Source of the DNA: Petrosia ficiformis
Taxonomy: Eukaryota > Porifera > Demospongiae > Haplosclerida > Petrosiidae
NCBI GenBank assembly: GCA_947044365.1
Contig: OX345636.1
Coordinates: forward strand, 54,105,746-54,169,745
Direction: 5' to 3'
DNA length: 64,000 nucleotides
Positions 10,935-22,600 of the stretch are shown in pieces. Made by a program: the position numbers and the translations under genes. The first letter of the stretch is position 1, and each line of letters starts with the position of its first letter. The notes under the pieces are model-generated. The model was not told where the DNA came from. It saw only the letters and a program-made list of their open reading frames with translations, and ran no database searches.

Positions 10935-12142
10935 ATGGAAAATTGTAGGGAAGATGTTGAGCGAATGATTGCTAGGAATTTGTCTTATAATTCCATAAGT
11001 TGTGTTCTTCGACAGAGATTTCCATATATGAGAGGAATTTCAGCTCGATCAGTCAGGAGATTCTGTAGACAACAAGGTATATCCGACCAACGATAAGAGT
11101 TAGTGATGCTACCTTAGACCAAATAATGAACATACACATCCAAGAACTTGGTCACAGTTATGGTCGAAGGACCATGCAAGGTGTTCTTAGATCTGAAGGC
11201 ATTTCTGTAGGTGAGCATCGAGTTGGCAGAAGTCTCAGAAGGTTAGCAGGACCAGCCAATGCTGCTAGACGTCAGGTAGTGAACAGGCTCGTGAACCCTA
11301 TTCCTTACCGTGCAAATTACTTTGGGGAAAAGCTTCATTTAGACCAGAATGAAAAGATCAACATGTTTGGAGTCATACACATAATTGCAGTTGATGGATA
11401 CAGCAGGCAGATTGTTAGAATGGTCACACTTCATAGAAAAAATCCTATAATGATTTATCGGTATGTCTTAAAGCCAGTGTTAGAGTTTTATGGTTTGTGG
11501 GATCAAATACGAGTGGATCATGGAACTGAGTTTGTTTTAACCAATTTTGTCCAGCGTCATTTGTCATCTCAACGTTTGAGACAAACTCGGCCTGCTGTTC
11601 TGCAAACTTCATCTCGTCAAAATCACCGAGCAGAAAGAATGTGGTCAGAAGTAAATCAGAGAATCAATTATCCAGTCAAACGTTTGTTGATACAATTGGA
11701 AGAGGATGGTATCATTAACATGCATGATGAATGTACCAAATTTTTTGTTTCTTGGGTGACAATTGCAGTAGTAACACCTGCTACAAAGGCATTTGTTTCC
11801 TCCTGGAATTTACATAGGATACAAGGACGAGGTGGCGGAATACCATTGGTACTTGCTTCTACAAGAATCTTTACTTCTAGTCTCAGCCATATACCCACAG
11901 TTCAAGAGGCGGTAAATATGTATTTAGGTGAAGGAGGTAATCTTACTCCAGAGAGTGGAATTGGACGTGATCCTTTACAAGACTACCCTCAACTTCAAGT
12001 ATTAAGAGAGTGTGACTTCTTTGAGAGATATAATATGGAACTTGTCTTTCAGAATATTCTTCATTCCAATGGCAACCTATTTTCTGATTGTTTACTATTT
12101 TTCATTAGTATTACTGAAAATATGTATGATATGGTTGGATGA
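10935..12142 (+). pseudogene. IS3-like transposase, DDE integrase core (frameshifted)
   Basis: It starts at the ATG at 10935 with an N-terminal helix-turn-helix (MENCREDVERMIARNLSYN .. RSVRRFCRQQG). The frame stops at 11094, but the continuation IRVSDATLDQIMN is open in the next frame from about 11095, so one base seems lost near 11092. The second part holds an HTH_21-like stretch (GHSYGRRTMQGVLRSEGISV) and an integrase core: Asp in LHLDQNEK, Asp in RVDHGTEF and Glu in NHRAERMWSEVNQ, with 38 residues between the last two. That is a D-D-E catalytic triad. The C-terminal SWNLHRIQGRGGGIP motif is shared with integrase-core proteins annotated in fish and invertebrates. About 390 residues would be full length. 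Confidence 0.85.
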
Positions 12143-12395
12143 CATAATAATTAATTAAATGGAGTTGTAACATTGACTATTATCAATACCCAACTTTAAA
12201 TCAAAAATCTATAATGTTTGTGTATTCTGAAATTTAAAATTAGCAATTTCTAAATTTCTAAATTTCTAAATTCTGAATTTTGAAGTTGTTTCTGAAATCA
12301 GCAATTTCTAATTTCTAAATTCTAAAGTTGTTTCTAGAGTTTTGTATTTACAACAGTTGAAAGCAAGTTGGCCACTAAATCCCTGCACCAGGATA

Positions 12396-12766
12396 CCACC
12401 AGCTGAATTATATTCTAGGTCTTCAATATCGCTGGGAGTGCCTTCGCGATTGTCATCCTTTTGAGTACTTAAAAGCTGTTCAAATAAATTACAATACTTA
12501 TCTCTTATCTGACCTGCATGATTATGATCTCCAATCTTTTCAAAAGCTCCAGCGATAGTCTTCCAGCATGGCTTCTTGTTCTTTTCATAACATATAAATA
12601 GTTCAGCAGCACAGCGATTAGTTCCTTGACAACTGTATTGATTTTCAATCCTTTTCAGATCATCGCGGGCTAAGTTGAGATGAACACCCAGAGAGAACCA
12701 TTGTGGCTCCTTACCAACCTCCTCCGCAAACTCACTGAGTGTTGGAACAGGAGTTAGATCAGACAT
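12396..12766 (-). pseudogene. Death-domain protein, left copy, interrupted by transposon
   Basis: Read from the ATG at 12766 downwards: MSDLTPVPTLSEFAEEVGKE, then a six-helix Death-fold pattern including WFSLGVHLNLARDDLKRIE, KPCWKTIAGAFEKIGDHNHA and GQIRDKY, then YNSAGGIL. The transposon breaks the frame here and reading runs into the transposon end. It differs from the intact mirror copy at 15695 by R to H in LNLARDD and SD to NN in the linker. Death domains recruit signalling partners by homotypic contacts; in sponges this fold often heads NLR proteins. The remaining 3' part of the exon lies at 9408-9359. Confidence 0.85.
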
Positions 12767-13258
12767 AATAGCTACTGTTAGAGCTACATTAAAAATAGAT
12801 TATAATATACAAAAAAGATTATACAATGAGTTTATTCTACCTTTTGGCAGTGTCAGGACTGGCAGGAAGTGCTTTGCATACCCCAACCATTTAAGGCTTA
12901 ACTTAATTAAAATATTAATAATAATTATTATGATATCTTGCAGTGTTAGTAATAACATACATTACTGTATGCTTTTACAAAAATAAAATTGTAATTTATT
13001 GGTTAATAGACTACAGTTGCAAGAAATAGTGGAAAATGTAATTTAATTGGTCAGGCATGTTGTCATGACTACATGGTGACATACATGTACTTGTACTAAT
13101 TGTAATTTCCTCATCATATATTATATGTACAAAGAAGCAGAATAAATATTTTAATTAAATCGTTTTAGGTCATAAACATCTGCATCAATTGCTTTTAGCA
13201 AAATGGTGAGTTAATGTAACCTGATGTTTCAGAGTTATCTTATCTGAAAGGAACTTAC

Positions 13259-13457
13259 AGAATATTATTAGTTGGTGTTTTTAAATCTGGTATAAAACAT
13301 TTTTCAGATACCACACATTGTAATGTTTTAGTGGTAGTTGTGATTACATGGTTACATGTTTTGTTCTTTGAAACACACACGAGGGGCTTAGATGTGTTCA
13401 TTTTTTTAGTATTAGTTGTTTTTACACATTGAAGAGGCAACAATAGCACGTACAATA
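13259..13457 (-). CDS. Cys-containing exon of unknown function, copy 1
   Basis: It is bounded by TTATTGCAG and CT|GTAAGTTCC. It encodes LYVLLLPLQCVKTTNTKK followed by five more Cys spaced through Lys/Thr-rich sequence, ending KTPTNNI. The hydrophobic start and Cys content suggest an extracellular segment. It is an exact mirror of 15004-15202 by eye, with a third decayed copy at 18114-18312. The family is not recognised. It could also be a conserved part of a repeat. Confidence 0.35.
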
Positions 13458-13870
13458 CTGCAATAAACCCCTTAATGGACCCCTCCCTTTTCTGCTATGT
13501 GAAATTCTATTGAGTATAATAAGTACAGTATATAACCTGGTCTGTAATGATTACTAATATGAAACACACTATAAATAGTACATTATATTGTCATCAACAT
13601 TGAGCCAGCCATCAGTATATGATTCATGTAAGTTACTAACAGCATTCTGTAATGATAAATACATTGTTTAGTACAGTGTGTGATGGAAATCTGGCTTATT
13701 TAGATCATGTACAAACTAATATCGATACATTGATTCCTTTAAAATACATACGTATCCATTAGCACATTACTACTAACTTCAAGTGCATCCATTAGTACAC
13801 CTACTTACCTATTCCATTTACTCTTCTTAGAATCACTGCAGAAGTGTCCATGTTTTTTCATTTAAAACCA

Positions 13871-14590
13871 TGGGCGGGGAAAGTTATACCGTTATTAAAA
13901 TTAAAATGAGTATAACCCTATTAATTAAAAGTCCGTTTTTATCCGTAAATTCCTGTACAGTTTTATAAAACAAAATTCGTCACAAATCATCACCAAAAAA
14001 TGAATATAGTTAATATAATGATATTCATTGCAATTTTTACGTCATAATATGAATAATAATAAGAAAAATGGAGGATTTTATGCCGAAAATAGCCGAAATG
14101 GTTGTGCAGATATCTCGACTTTCGGAAATAATTTCGGACCGAAACCCGCAATTACAGTAGTCTTGTACAATGGACTTTTGAACACGGCATAAAAAAATAA
14201 AATTCGTGATTGACGCCCACGCAATTAGTCTTCCAATTGCGTGGGCGTCAATCACGAATTTTATTTTTTTATGCCGTGTTCAAAAGTCCATTGTACAAGA
14301 CTACTGTAATTGCGGGTTTCGGTCCGAAATTATTTCCGAAAGTCGAGATATCTGCACAACCATTTCGGCTATTTTCGGCATAAAATCCTCCATTTTTCTT
14401 ATTATTATTCATATTATGACGTAAAAATTGCAATGAATATCATTATATTAACTATATTCATTTTTTGGTGATGATTTGTGACGAATTTTGTTTTATAAAA
14501 CTGTACAGGAATTTACGGATAAAAACGGACTTTTAATTAATAGGGTTATACTCATTTTAATTTTAATAACGGTATAACTTTCCCCGCCCA
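13871..14590. repeat. Inverted pair of an interspersed repeat at the palindrome axis
   Basis: Each half, from AATTGCGTGGGCGTCAATCA outward to AACTTTCCCCGCCC, is a copy of a dispersed repeat. Partial copies elsewhere match one half only: 19333-19490 (AATTGCGTGGGTGTCA ... CGAGATATCTGCACAACC) and, inverted, 20279-20466 (GGGCGTGGAAAGTTATACC). The two halves meet tip to tip, with AGTCTTCC (14227-14234) between them. Confidence 0.8.
14227..14234. other. Axis of the large palindrome
   Basis: Eight non-palindromic bases, AGTCTTCC, separate GCCCACGCAATT from AATTGCGTGGGC. All mirrored features nearby sum to 28461. Confidence 0.95.
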
Positions 14591-15003
14591 TGGTTTTAAA
14601 TGAAAAAACATGGACACTTCTGCAGTGATTCTAAGAAGAGTAAATGGAATAGGTAAGTAGGTGTACTAATGGATGCACTTGAAGTTAGTAGTAATGTGCT
14701 AATGGATACGTATGTATTTTAAAGGAATCAATGTATCGATATTAGTTTGTACATGATCTAAATAAGCCAGATTTCCATCACACACTGTACTAAACAATGT
14801 ATTTATCATTACAGAATGCTGTTAGTAACTTACATGAATCATATACTGATGGCTGGCTCAATGTTGATGACAATATAATGTACTATTTATAGTGTGTTTC
14901 ATATTAGTAATCATTACAGACCAGGTTATATACTGTACTTATTATACTCAATAGAATTTCACATAGCAGAAAAGGGAGGGGTCCATTAAGGGGTTTATTG
15001 CAG

Positions 15004-15202
15004 TATTGTACGTGCTATTGTTGCCTCTTCAATGTGTAAAAACAACTAATACTAAAAAAATGAACACATCTAAGCCCCTCGTGTGTGTTTCAAAGAACAA
15101 AACATGTAACCATGTAATCACAACTACCACTAAAACATTACAATGTGTGGTATCTGAAAAATGTTTTATACCAGATTTAAAAACACCAACTAATAATATT
15201 CT
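15004..15202 (+). CDS. Cys-containing exon of unknown function, copy 2
   Basis: The same 199-base exon as 13457-13259, with acceptor TTATTGCAG and donor GTAAGTTCC intact. Immediately downstream is a dispersed block (CAGATAAGATAACTCTGAAA .. TTGATGCAGATGTTTATGAC) that also lies beside the other copies and at 4985-5095 and 25205-25325. The block and the exon therefore travel together in part. Confidence 0.35.
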
Positions 15203-15694
15203 GTAAGTTCCTTTCAGATAAGATAACTCTGAAACATCAGGTTACATTAACTCACCATTTTGCTAAAAGCAATTGATGCAGATGTTTATGACCTAAAACG
15301 ATTTAATTAAAATATTTATTCTGCTTCTTTGTACATATAATATATGATGAGGAAATTACAATTAGTACAAGTACATGTATGTCACCATGTAGTCATGACA
15401 ACATGCCTGACCAATTAAATTACATTTTCCACTATTTCTTGCAACTGTAGTCTATTAACCAATAAATTACAATTTTATTTTTGTAAAAGCATACAGTAAT
15501 GTATGTTATTACTAACACTGCAAGATATCATAATAATTATTATTAATATTTTAATTAAGTTAAGCCTTAAATGGTTGGGGTATGCAAAGCACTTCCTGCC
15601 AGTCCTGACACTGCCAAAAGGTAGAATAAACTCATTGTATAATCTTTTTTGTATATTATAATCTATTTTTAATGTAGCTCTAACAGTAGCTATT

Positions 15695-16234
15695 ATGTCT
15701 GATCTAACTCCTGTTCCAACACTCAGTGAGTTTGCGGAGGAGGTTGGTAAGGAGCCACAATGGTTCTCTCTGGGTGTTCATCTCAACTTAGCCCACGATG
15801 ATCTGAAAAGGATTGAAAATCAATACAGTTGTCAAGGAACTAATCGCTGTGCTGCTGAACTATTTATATGTTATGAAAAGAACAAGAAGCCATGCTGGAA
15901 GACTATCGCTGGAGCTTTTGAAAAGATTGGAGATCATAATCATGCAGGTCAGATAAGAGATAAGTATTGTAATTTATTTGAACAGCTTTTAAGTACTCAA
16001 AAGGATGACAATCGCGAAGGCACTCCCAACAATATTGAAGACCTAGAATATAATTCAGCTGGTGGTATCCTTGATGTAGCCCGCAACACATCATTATCTT
16101 CAGGGTATGAAACAGAACCAAATCTACTACAAAGGAAGGGTGTGATCAGCTGGCTAAGTATAGTTATGAATATACTTATTTTGCCCACTAAAATAGCCAA
16201 AAATCTGGCTAAACTCTTGACGAACGCTATATAG
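15695..16234 (+). CDS. Death-domain protein, right copy
   Basis: The 179-residue frame starts MSDLTPVPTLSEFAEEVGKE. Its ATG follows a TTTTTAATGTAG acceptor 17 bases upstream, so the leader is probably spliced. A Death domain fills residues about 8-95, with the conserved Trp in KPCWKTIAGAF and the helix-6 stretch GQIRDKYCNLFEQLL. A polar linker follows. From about residue 142 the frame runs into the family A MITE, so the last 35 or so residues (ending LAKLLTNAI) are transposon-derived, or the exon is normally spliced before them. There is no NACHT domain nearby on this strand. It may be a stand-alone adaptor or a fragment of an NLR. Confidence 0.8.
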   Translation: MSDLTPVPTLSEFAEEVGKEPQWFSLGVHLNLAHDDLKRIENQYSCQGTNRCAAELFICYEKNKKPCWKTIAGAFEKIGDHNHAGQIRDKYCNLFEQLLSTQKDDNREGTPNNIEDLEYNSAGGILDVARNTSLSSGYETEPNLLQRKGVISWLSIVMNILILPTKIAKNLAKLLTNAI

Positions 16235-16288
16235 TACAGTGGGCTGACCTGATCCTTCCTTTGTAGTAGGCATCTGGCTACGCTAGAC
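16119..16288. mobile_element. TIR MITE family A, copy at the 3' end of the Death-domain frame
   Basis: It starts CTACTACAAAGGAAGGG and ends CCTTCCTTTGTAGTAGGCAT then CTGGCTACGCTAGACT. It is the mirror of 9164-9358. It provides an in-frame extension and the stop codon to the Death-domain frame. Confidence 0.75.
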
Positions 16289-16440
16289 TTGATCATATAC
16301 TGATTGGCTCATTGTTGGTACATGTATTTTATGTCTATACATGTATTTCATGTGTACTTACACACAATGTACGTGTTATAGTACATGTACACTTGCATAC
16401 ATGCATTCATATTTGTAATATGTGTTGTTTTTTTTTGCAG

Positions 16441-16526
16441 GACTATTTCATTTTTATTAGTAATGAGTATTGAGTGTTGTACAGAAGATTACTGCTCACA
16501 TAGAAACCAGTGCAAGACAATGCCAG
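16441..16526 (+). pseudogene. Dynein-like exon, copy 3
   Basis: An 86-base exon between TTTTTTTTTGCAG and CCAG|GTAACT. In the frame used by copy 1 it meets a stop after a small indel, as in the left-arm copy. It is mirrored by 8927-9012. Confidence 0.45.
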
Positions 16527-16547
16527 GTAACTAACTGAACGTATGTA

Positions 16548-17238
16548 TTTCCTCCTAGATGCAATATTTCCTTCTAGATGCAATATTACCAATATTACCT
16601 CTTAGATGCAATATTACCTCCTAGATGCAATATTACCTCCTAGATGCAATATTACCTCCTAGATGCAAAATTACCTCCTAGATGCAATATTACCTCCTAG
16701 ATGCAATATTACCTCCTAGATGCAATATTACCTCTTAGATGCAATATTACCTCCTAGCTGCAATATTACCTCCTAGATGCAATATTTCCTCCTAGATGCA
16801 ATATTTCCTTCTAGATGCAATATTACCAATATTACCTCTTAGATGCAATATTACCTCCTAGCTGCAATATTACCTCCTAGATGCAATATTACCTCCTAGA
16901 TGCAATATTACCTCCTAGATGCAATATTACCTCCTAGATGCAATATTACCTCTTAGATGCAATATTACCTCCTAGATGCAATATTACCTCTTAGATGCTC
17001 CTAGCTGCATAATTACCTCCTAGATGCAATATTACCTCCTACATGCAATATTACCTCTTAGATGCAATATTACCTCCTAGATGTAATATTACCTCCTAGA
17101 TGCAATATTACCTCCTAGCTGTAATATTACCTCTTAGATGCAATATTACCTCCTACATGCAATATTACCTCTTAGATGCTCCTAGATGCAATATTACCTC
17201 CTAGATGCAATATTACCTCCTAGCTGCAAAATTACCTC
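16548..17238 (-). repeat. 19-20 bp minisatellite (right)
   Basis: About 35 units of AGATGCAATATTACCTCCT, the reverse complement of the left array, with the same classes of variant units but a different order and number. The array is some 380 bases shorter than its mirror. Confidence 0.97.
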
Positions 17239-17594
17239 TATTCATACAGTACTATGACAGATGATTCTCTTCCTTTAAATGAACAAGCAACAGCTACTGA
17301 AGATTATGAAATAATATTTCAGATGAACAAACCTTCGCATCAATCAACATCACTATACTACATGTTAGACTGATTTCCATTCTTATGTCTCTTATCCCAC
17401 ATTCTCATTCCCATTTTTGTCTTTATCTCTATCCTCTCATCCTCATCTCTATTCCTATTCTCATTTTCATCCCCAATCCTCATCCCTATTCCTATCCTTA
17501 TCCTTGTTCCTATTCCTATCCTCATATCATTTCTACCTCTCTTGTTCATTTCTTTCTCTCATCTTGTTCATTTCTTTTTATCAAATGATTCTAG

Positions 17595-17754
17595 GATGAT
17601 ATTCTGGGAAATCTTTTATGTTCAAATCACAAGTGTTGAGTTCTTGAGTATGTTTGATTCTGAGGGGGCTAACTGTCGTCATGTGGATGCGGACAGACAA
17701 AACATACAAATAAATATCGTTGAGATTGACAATTCAAGAGGAATATTGGAAACT
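17595..17754 (+). CDS. Calx-beta-type exon (right arm)
   Basis: Acceptor GATTCTAG and donor GAAACT|GTAAGT. It encodes IFYVQITSVEFLSMFDSEGA .. QINIVEIDNSRGILET, the last strands of a Calx-beta fold. Against the left copy (7466-7307) it differs at several residues (MIFWEI versus MMFREV; TSVEFL versus TGVELL), so this exon is less conserved between arms than the core. Confidence 0.55.
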
Positions 17755-17829
17755 GTAAGTACACACATAAATACATACATACATACTATCATTCGTCTAG
17801 AGTGTCAAGTATCTGGCAAACTGGTAATT

Positions 17830-17998
17830 GAATTCATACAGCTGGCTAAGTATAGTTATAGTTATAAGTATATATTATTAGCGGTTTGTTGCCCACTAAA
17901 ATAGCCAAATATCTGGCTAAACTGTTGACGAACGCTATATAGTACAGTGGGTTGACTTGATCCTTCCTTTGTAGTAGGCATCTGGCTACGCTAGACTA
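17830..17998. mobile_element. TIR MITE family A, partial copy
   Basis: It contains GCTGGCTAAGTATAGTTATA, CCCACTAAAATAGCC and the right end CCTTCCTTTGTAGTAGGCAT then CTGGCTACGCTAGACTA. It sits at the boundary where arm similarity ends. Confidence 0.65.
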
Positions 17999-18113
17999 GA
18001 TCATACATGTATACTGATGGCTGGCTCACTGTTGGTACATGTATTTTATGTCTATACATGTATTTCATGCTATACATGTATTTCATGCTAGTTCCATTAA
18101 GGGGTTTATTGCA

Positions 18114-18312
18114 ATATTGTACGTGCTATTGTTGCCTCTTCAATGTGTAAAAACAACTAATACTAAAAAAATGAACACATCTAAGCCCCTCGTGTGTGTT
18201 TCAAAGAACAAAACATGTAACCATGTAATCAGACCTACCCTAAAACATTACAATGTGTGGTATCTGAAAAATGTTTTATACCAGACTTAAAAACATCAAC
18301 TAATAATGTTCT
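18114..18312 (+). pseudogene. Cys-containing exon, decayed third copy
   Basis: A direct-orientation copy of 15004-15202. The acceptor has become TTATTGCAA, losing the AG, and ATCACAACTACCACT has become ATCAGACCTACCC, shifting the frame. Its survival beside the inner arm indicates a duplication separate from the inversion. Confidence 0.6.
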
Positions 18313-18734
18313 GTAAGTTCCTTTCAGATAAGATAACTTTATTTATAGCTGAAACATCAGGTTACATTAACTCACCATTTTGCTAAAAGCAATTGATGTA
18401 GATGTTTATGACCTAATGATCCTTTACAAAAACTCACATTTTAAACCCTTTTTAAAATAACAGTAACAATCAACCGTAAATTGACATTGTCCCACCTTGA
18501 CATACTCACAACCTCATGAAAAATAAATTAAAATACCTGCTATTTGAGCATCTTGTATCAAACGTTGGTATCCATGAAGAACAACCATTGGTCTCACTAG
18601 ATAATGAATGATGTTGGATTCATATACAAATTGCTGAATATTGAGCATTTTTGAAATTAAACATTTGTTTCCTAAATGATCATAATCCTGGTTTTCGAAA
18701 TACATGTATAGTAAAACGTGCTTCCTCAAAGTAA

Positions 18735-19290
<556 letters not shown>

Positions 19291-19666
19291 TCAAAGTACA
19301 TGTATCTAGTATGGGTATGATATGTTGCAAGCTAATTGCGTGGGTGTCACTCTCAATTTTTTTTTTTTTTTGCTGAATTCATTGAATAGCCCATCCCACA
19401 AGATTACGATAAATACGAGTTTCGGTCGGAAATAATTTCCGAAAGTCGAGATATCTGCACAACCATTTTGGCTATTTTACATTACATACATACATACGTA
19501 CATACACACATACATGTACATACATACATACTATGATACACACATGCATGCATGCATCCATACATACATACATACATACATACATGCATCCATACATACA
19601 TACATACTTATGTATATACACATGTAGTAGTGTAGTGTTTATATCTCCTCTCTTTTCTCTCAATAG

Positions 19667-22600
19667 CTTGTATTTCTGTTGAGGAAAGTGGTGACCCTCT
19701 TGGATTGTTTGGATCAGTCGATAGAAGAAGCCATATCCGAAGACTTGATAACAAATGATAATAGTAATATTCATCTATCTATCTACATGTATGTTCATTC
19801 ATTTATCTCAGTCTGTTTATCTACATCTATCTATCTATCCATTGTCTGTCTATATACATGTACATGTATGTTCATTCATTTAACTATTTCTTTTCTGTTG
19901 TGATATTGACAGTAATGAGAGACAGAGGTGCATTTGGTACAACTACAGTGTTAGACTCAGATGGTTCTGATGACTTATCAACCATTTTAGTATTTGGTGA
20001 TAAAGAAATTGAAAAGGTATATGTTGTTCCCTATTTCATCACTACCTTTGCCTCTTCTTTCCGCTCCCTCCATTCCTCATTTCTTTACTCACCTCTTTTC
20101 TTTTCAATTGACAATCACAGTAACTGCAGTATTTGACACAAACCCCGAACTAAATGAAACGTATTCAATTAGCCTTGAAGATCCATCAGAGGAGGAAGAG
20201 TCTAGGATGAACATACTATTGGAACTGTATGGCAGTGATGGGTATGTATGTATGTACGTATGTATGTAAGTAATAATGGGCGTGGAAAGTTATACCGTTA
20301 TTAAAATTAAAATGAGTATAACCCTATTAATTAAAAGTACGTTTTTATCCGTAAATTCTTGTATAGTTTTAAAAGAACAATTTCGTCACAAATCATCACA
20401 AAAATAGGAATATAATTAATATAATGAAATTCATTGTGGGACAATGAAATCACTTATGTCATAAATTAGGCTATTTAAATTTTTATGATAGATTGTGTTG
20501 ATACTTATTATAAAATAATATTGTATTGTATCATATGCTGATGGCAGGCTCGCTGTTGGTCCAAGTGGTATTTCTTCAATTATTCTCTAATCGTAATAGT
20601 TATATATATTGACTATCACCTTTCATGTGCATTGTATATAACTATAACTATATATTGATATACATGTATATAGTTATGTATGTATGTATCTTGGTGTTGC
20701 TTCTGCACCCCCACCTCAAAGCCCATGTGGGGTCTGTAGTAAATATAGTTAGCATAACCACAACACCCTACAGGAAACGTAGAAACCCACAACAATGATG
20801 AGAGTGTAGTTGTCAGAACTTTTGCTACCTACAACGCAAGCCCCCATGGACTTTTTAATATTTATGTCCTTATTATAGGGGTGATAATTTTTGGAAGGGT
20901 TTTTTCCCTCCTTCCTGTGGCTGAAGTGTCCATGCCTGCTAAGCACCTTGTTCATTGGAAGGAGTGGTTTAGAACCCAAAGTCACTCAATAATGTATAAC
21001 TCCACCTATGCACAAAATTTTGTAGGAGGAAGGGTCTGTTTTGCTTTGCCCTATTTATATTAGTTGTGCCCTGTTACCATTCCTATTTCTATTCACTGGG
21101 CTATTTAGCATACTACACTCATAAAGGATGCTGTACTTGAGAAGCAAACCCACAATAACCTTACACCCCCTTAGAGTATAAAGGCCCTGCCAACCTGTGC
21201 ACAATTGCCCTGTGCATTCTTAGAGTTTTTGGATGAAACTTTAACAAATTTTTGAGAGGGACATGACCACTTCATGTCCCTGAATTTAACATTTTACAAC
21301 AGTCAAGTATTATTGTGTCGTTAGATAGCTTAGCCATCATTTTATCTTGTATAGGTGTTTGTACTAGCACAGGTAACCCAGCCACTGTTAATTACTAATG
21401 TAAACAATGGTTGAATCAGAATCACATGTTACTGATTGATGTTGACAATCAAATTCAGTAAAAAAAAAGCCTTTTGCAGAACCTTTAGTTCATTACGTAA
21501 CTACTCTCCCTTGTAGGTGAACAGTTTACAGTGATAGTCGCTTAGAGCTCTCAAGTTGCTCCAGCATTAAGTAAGTACATGTACGTGTGTAATAGTAATA
21601 CAAACAATTCCTTCTCTCTTACTTTTTTCCATCATGCACTCCTGATATATATATATATATATATATATATCCACTTTTGTCTGTTTTAAAATTTGTTATA
21701 CAAGTAATCTGTCTTATACAATTGGTCATTCTAGTAGATCATATAAAAATTAATCTCAAAACCAACGAATGGTTTACCCATATTTATGCAAAAATGACTA
21801 AGTGAGGTACAAACTTAAGTTAATTAACCATTGCATTAGCAGCTTCAAAGCTACCATCCACTCATTATAGATAGAACACCTACCTCATTTGGGACATTAT
21901 GGCTCCCTGCACTATATAATAGCACCCACAAGTGTCTATGAATGTAATTAAAAAGCAAACCCACAATACCTCTACCAACCCATGGAGTATAAAGCCCCAG
22001 CTAAAGCTGGATGTTGGTGTAGTTTCTTTTTGAGATCATCCATCAAATTTTTGGGTGGGACTGTAAGACTGTAACTTACAGTCCCTAAATTTAATTATTA
22101 AATACATCAATTATGTGGTGCTTAATACAGGAATTATTTGTCGGGTGGAGGGAGAATAACAAAAGAGTACGTGAATGTGAACTAACTTTGGGGATGGGAT
22201 GTTCCCCCATTGAAATCTAGGCATTATGTCTATAGCTAGAAAACATTACAGGTGTGTAAATCAATCTCGCATTCAAATACCTCAATGATTTAACACAGTA
22301 ATGTGTATATAAATATGTATATTTATATATACGTTACAAACACAATACATATACATGTAATAATTGTAATTATCTATTCTTACATCTATATGGTACACAC
22401 TGTACATTTATAATGATCATATATATAATGATGATCGTTACATGTACATAATATATATGTAATATATATAACATGGCTTCGAGGTGTGTATCAGCAATAT
22501 CAGACCTGAACCCCGAGATAGCAGCCCGAGGCGAAGCCGAGGGCTGCTATCGAGGCGTGAAGGGCTGATATTGCTGATACACACCGAGAAACCATGTTAT

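Larger units (their letters stand above)
9409..12395 (+). mobile_element. IS3-like (IS3EU-type) DNA transposon with 6-bp TSD
   Basis: The element spans 9415-12389 (2975 bases). Both ends start GGTGCAGGGATTTAGTGGCC read inwards, and the inverted ends match over 60 bases or more with a few mismatches. AGGATA stands on each side (9409-9414 and 12390-12395), while the uninterrupted right arm has a single copy. That proves insertion and gives the exact empty site. It carries two plus-strand genes: a RING-like accessory protein and a transposase with an integrase core. A 6-bp duplication with an IS3-type transposase fits the eukaryotic superfamily called IS3EU; that name is my inference. Both genes have a single apparent frameshift, so this copy looks recently inserted but no longer autonomous. 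Confidence 0.93.
7120..14226. repeat. Inner inverted repeat, left arm
   Basis: This arm reads as the reverse complement of 14235-17920. From 12396 to 14226, left and right coordinates sum to 28461. Left of the transposon the sum is 25480, and the 2981-base step is exactly the transposon plus its 6-base duplication. By eye the innermost 1.5 kb is identical. The Death-domain exon shows only three or four base changes. Confidence 0.95.
14235..17920. repeat. Inner inverted repeat, right arm
   Basis: Mirror of 7120-14226 without the transposon and with a shorter minisatellite. Similarity stops near 17920, at GTTTGTTGCCCACTAAAATAG. The next 400 bases instead repeat material from near 15000-15300 in direct orientation. 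Confidence 0.95.

Noticed and set aside
11668..11898. Antisense frame inside the transposon
   Set aside because: It is a shadow of the transposase coding strand.
14037..14424. Two identical 72-residue frames head to head at the axis
   Set aside because: The frames lie in the dispersed repeat forming the axis and overlap their own mirror. No gene signature.
18514..18729. Minus-strand 71-residue frame (..FVYESNIIHYLVRPMVVLHG..)
   Set aside because: It looks protein-like and ends at a plausible GTATTTT donor, but I found no acceptor, no partner exon and no family. Left unassigned.
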